A DNA stretch of 64,000 nucleotides from Ardenticatenales bacterium (GTDB lineage Bacteria; Chloroflexota; Anaerolineae; Promineifilales; Promineifilaceae): contig JACKBL010000007.1 in assembly GCA_020634515.1 (NCBI GenBank), forward strand, positions 310,001 to 374,000, written 5' to 3'. Numbering within the stretch: the stretch's first letter is position 1; every line of letters begins with the position of its first letter. Shown here piece by piece: positions 63,101-64,000 of this stretch. The position numbers were made by a program, and so were the translations under genes. The notes below the pieces were generated by a model that did no database searches, was not told where the DNA came from, and worked only from the letters and a program-made list of their open reading frames with translations.

Positions 63101-64000
63101 CGGTCTTCGCCACCTGGAGCGACAACGTGGCGCATGGTCTGACGGCGGACACGCTCACCGCCGCCAGTGCCGATTTGTATGATGCGGGCGGCGCGCTGTT
63201 GGATGCCGGCATTCTCTCCCTCACCACCCCCGCCCCCGCCAGCCTCACCGGCCAACCCCTGTCCATCACCCTGGTCGGCAGCGGCTCGCAAACCTTCTCC
63301 GCCGCCGCCGCCACCGGCCTCCGCGCGGGCACGGAATGGATCAGCTACACCGCCGCCCTCTCCGCCACCACGCCTTACACCTTCACCCTTTTTGACGCCG
63401 CCGTGACCATGAACGACACCGCTTACTACAGCGGCACGCTCACCGCCGTGGTCACGGGAGACAGCCAGGTGGAGGGAGCAGGACAGAGCCTTGTGCCGGC
63501 ATTTGCCGGCACAACCATCTTCCAAACCACCAACGCCAACCTCAACCTCGGCCCCCTGAGCGGCGTCCTCACCCTCGATGGCAGCCCCATTGCCGCCGCC
63601 AATGGCCTTGGCGTGGTCGGCTTCAGCGGCCCCGTCACCGTCGGCGCCGGCGGCACCAGCACCCAGGTCGCCTTTAGCGGCGCGGCGGACCTCTTCACCC
63701 TCGACCTGGACGCGCCCGCCGCCATCATTTTGCCCACCGAAACGGCCACCATCACCCCCACCATCTCCGCCAGTTTCGGCGGCGCATTCACCCTCACCGT
63801 GGAAGCGCCCGCCGGCTGGGTCGTGGACATCACCCCTGCCGGCGTGATCACGGCCGCGCCACCCGCCAACATCGTGGACGGCGATTACACCCTCTGGGTG
63901 TCCGCGCAGTCGGCGCAGGCCCCGGACCTGTTCGTGACCGCCTTGCGGCAAGTGACGGTTCCCGCCGTGGACGATCTCAGCCTGACGGTGACGCCGGACC
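60166..64000 (+). CDS. secreted transglutaminase-like multidomain protein, 3' end beyond window
   Basis: Start at ATG 60166 behind GAAGGAG. The frame is open for 1278 codons to the window edge. A signal peptide (LVTIVLTLAILFGLWPQRVWA) precedes a region of conserved-repeat type (TYVPGGTIDNTLVLTFTVSN). Then comes a transglutaminase-like core: NSPDQSSLLIAMLRASGIPA and VRDHWWVEAYLPGSGWTNLD. His and Asp are present, but the position of the catalytic Cys (usually G-x-C) is G-N-S-P, so peptide cross-linking is unlikely. Two membrane helices are predicted around codons 845-910 (GFWAGAIFVMFTFLNLILLN). Beta-rich Ala/Thr domains follow to the edge. Confidence 0.75.
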   Translation, partial: MHTQGRRYKLVTIVLTLAILFGLWPQRVWAGILHPTSNAVYAGISPIPPDTPLLAQTLPQLPGNLLGPDGQPQGMLWDANALTAAPATEPDILSRPLAVSRVQSTYVPGGTIDNTLVLTFTVSNNLPPTILPDIPASATLTETADILATIDLARDPNTIHDVILADTLTNAVAFSVASHPPARQANALLWNLGDIPPQTSRVITAALTLNGSIADFTDLDGGAAAYGVVQGRAAQAQTAPATLAPDSFAPWLIWTPDADIYDEAMLTQAGELGQTPAALFAFVQAAGYEAYPGSLRGTRGTLWSNAGNSPDQSSLLIAMLRASGIPARYRHGTLDTADAQALIASMFPTPTQLLGTIPPGTPTSDPLNNPALIAEVRDHWWVEAYLPGSGWTNLDPSFPDAAMGDIIAASFASDGTDQIAELPDATRHKLHLTLRVEQYSVFPSPPDTTFPLAATYNMVELVGKPVNLGFWVETEGQGGLVFTNYIHTYTPYFRLGTTYQLQEGTPFQDLITNFPLASYFTTGLWLQVEQIGPDGSSASYERIIKDIIGPAARQGGGVVELPPLDGAPVIQQGDLAQIQAVPQSYVPQSEATRLQAAILELAPDWGASYQEVSSLDTDNATQVTEYIQRNGKTIESGQMLSLELLGTLFNVISSNATRTLGPEGMLVKSYPDAAKLLLMTSTSLTDTATVTFELLNIKERAIPYPGQAENAAFLANLNRTMEDKGLEYALLSEALGETTSAYAVMAQVADDNAPLSLINAYNLELLQGIDIPADAKALITTAVNEGKTVFVPSDPVIINGQHAVGWLEVEADGSASFVDQYGRRASAVEEGFFSKLAKELAAKVGGFWAGAIFVMFTFLNLILLNIDSFLEGKWATAAKLGIILVDTIALGIAFCEGLQPPDASASCLLAISAFASLLGHAIIIGLLAGDPTFDDGWLAPPHLPSAQPRAQRALAVSPTWGGGVAAANVDTTHVTGYGAVFATWSDNVAHGLTADTLTAASADLYDAGGALLDAGILSLTTPAPASLTGQPLSITLVGSGSQTFSAAAATGLRAGTEWISYTAALSATTPYTFTLFDAAVTMNDTAYYSGTLTAVVTGDSQVEGAGQSLVPAFAGTTIFQTTNANLNLGPLSGVLTLDGSPIAAANGLGVVGFSGPVTVGAGGTSTQVAFSGAADLFTLDLDAPAAIILPTETATITPTISASFGGAFTLTVEAPAGWVVDITPAGVITAAPPANIVDGDYTLWVSAQSAQAPDLFVTALRQVTVPAVDDLSLTVTPD

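Overview
The window (about 57% G+C by eye) looks like chromosome of a Chloroflexota bacterium (Anaerolineae/Ardenticatenia-like). This is inferred from protein types, not from a marker gene: Helicase_C_3-WYL regulators, Pro/Thr-rich secreted proteins, a PD40 lipoprotein with a PT linker, and many IS families typical of that phylum. No rRNA or tRNA gene was seen. The octamer TGCCGGCA occurs roughly 55-60 times, far above chance, and is nearly absent from the IS elements and the CRISPR array.

Layout. 1-7.4 kb: start of a probable 2-oxoacid dehydrogenase E1 gene, a lipoprotein, a membrane heterodisulfide-reductase-like Fe-S protein, a DNA methyltransferase split by an IS with a clear 8-bp target duplication, and a HIT protein. 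7.6-9.8 kb: small inverted repeats and an IS1182-type transposase.

9.8-37.6 kb: a type III (III-D-like) CRISPR-Cas island. It has a 52-repeat array, a Helicase_C_3-WYL regulator, cas2, about 29 copies of a 40-bp tandem repeat, an RNase H gene, a damaged cas1, csx15, cas6, a toxin-antitoxin pair, a membrane-anchored CARF protein and a second toxin-antitoxin pair. A long leftward operon follows, in transcription order: Card1/Can2-like CARF nuclease, cas10, cas7-like, csx10, double-cas7, csx19, TIGR03986 RAMP fused to two OB folds, AAA ATPase, PD-(D/E)XK nuclease. To its right lie a CARF-HTH protein and a divergent AAA ATPase carrying two Csx3-like domains. Cas10 keeps GGDD, so cyclic oligoadenylate (cOA) is probably made. 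The CARF-nuclease, membrane CARF, CARF-HTH, Csx15 and Csx3 proteins would sense, transmit or remove that signal. Several have altered active sites.

37.7-53.9 kb: a winged-helix-like gene with a frameshift, then an ISKra4 transposase gene whose two halves are separated by 13.4 kb. The intervening DNA holds two different IS630 elements, a decayed transposase, an intact-looking IS5-type element, a PD40 lipoprotein and a 2272-residue RHS protein with an M23-like C-terminal tail.

54.1-64 kb: a flavin monooxygenase, a secreted GH13 amylase-like enzyme with repeated C-terminal modules, a small conserved protein, and the first 1278 codons of a secreted transglutaminase-like protein preceded by a run of heptamers.
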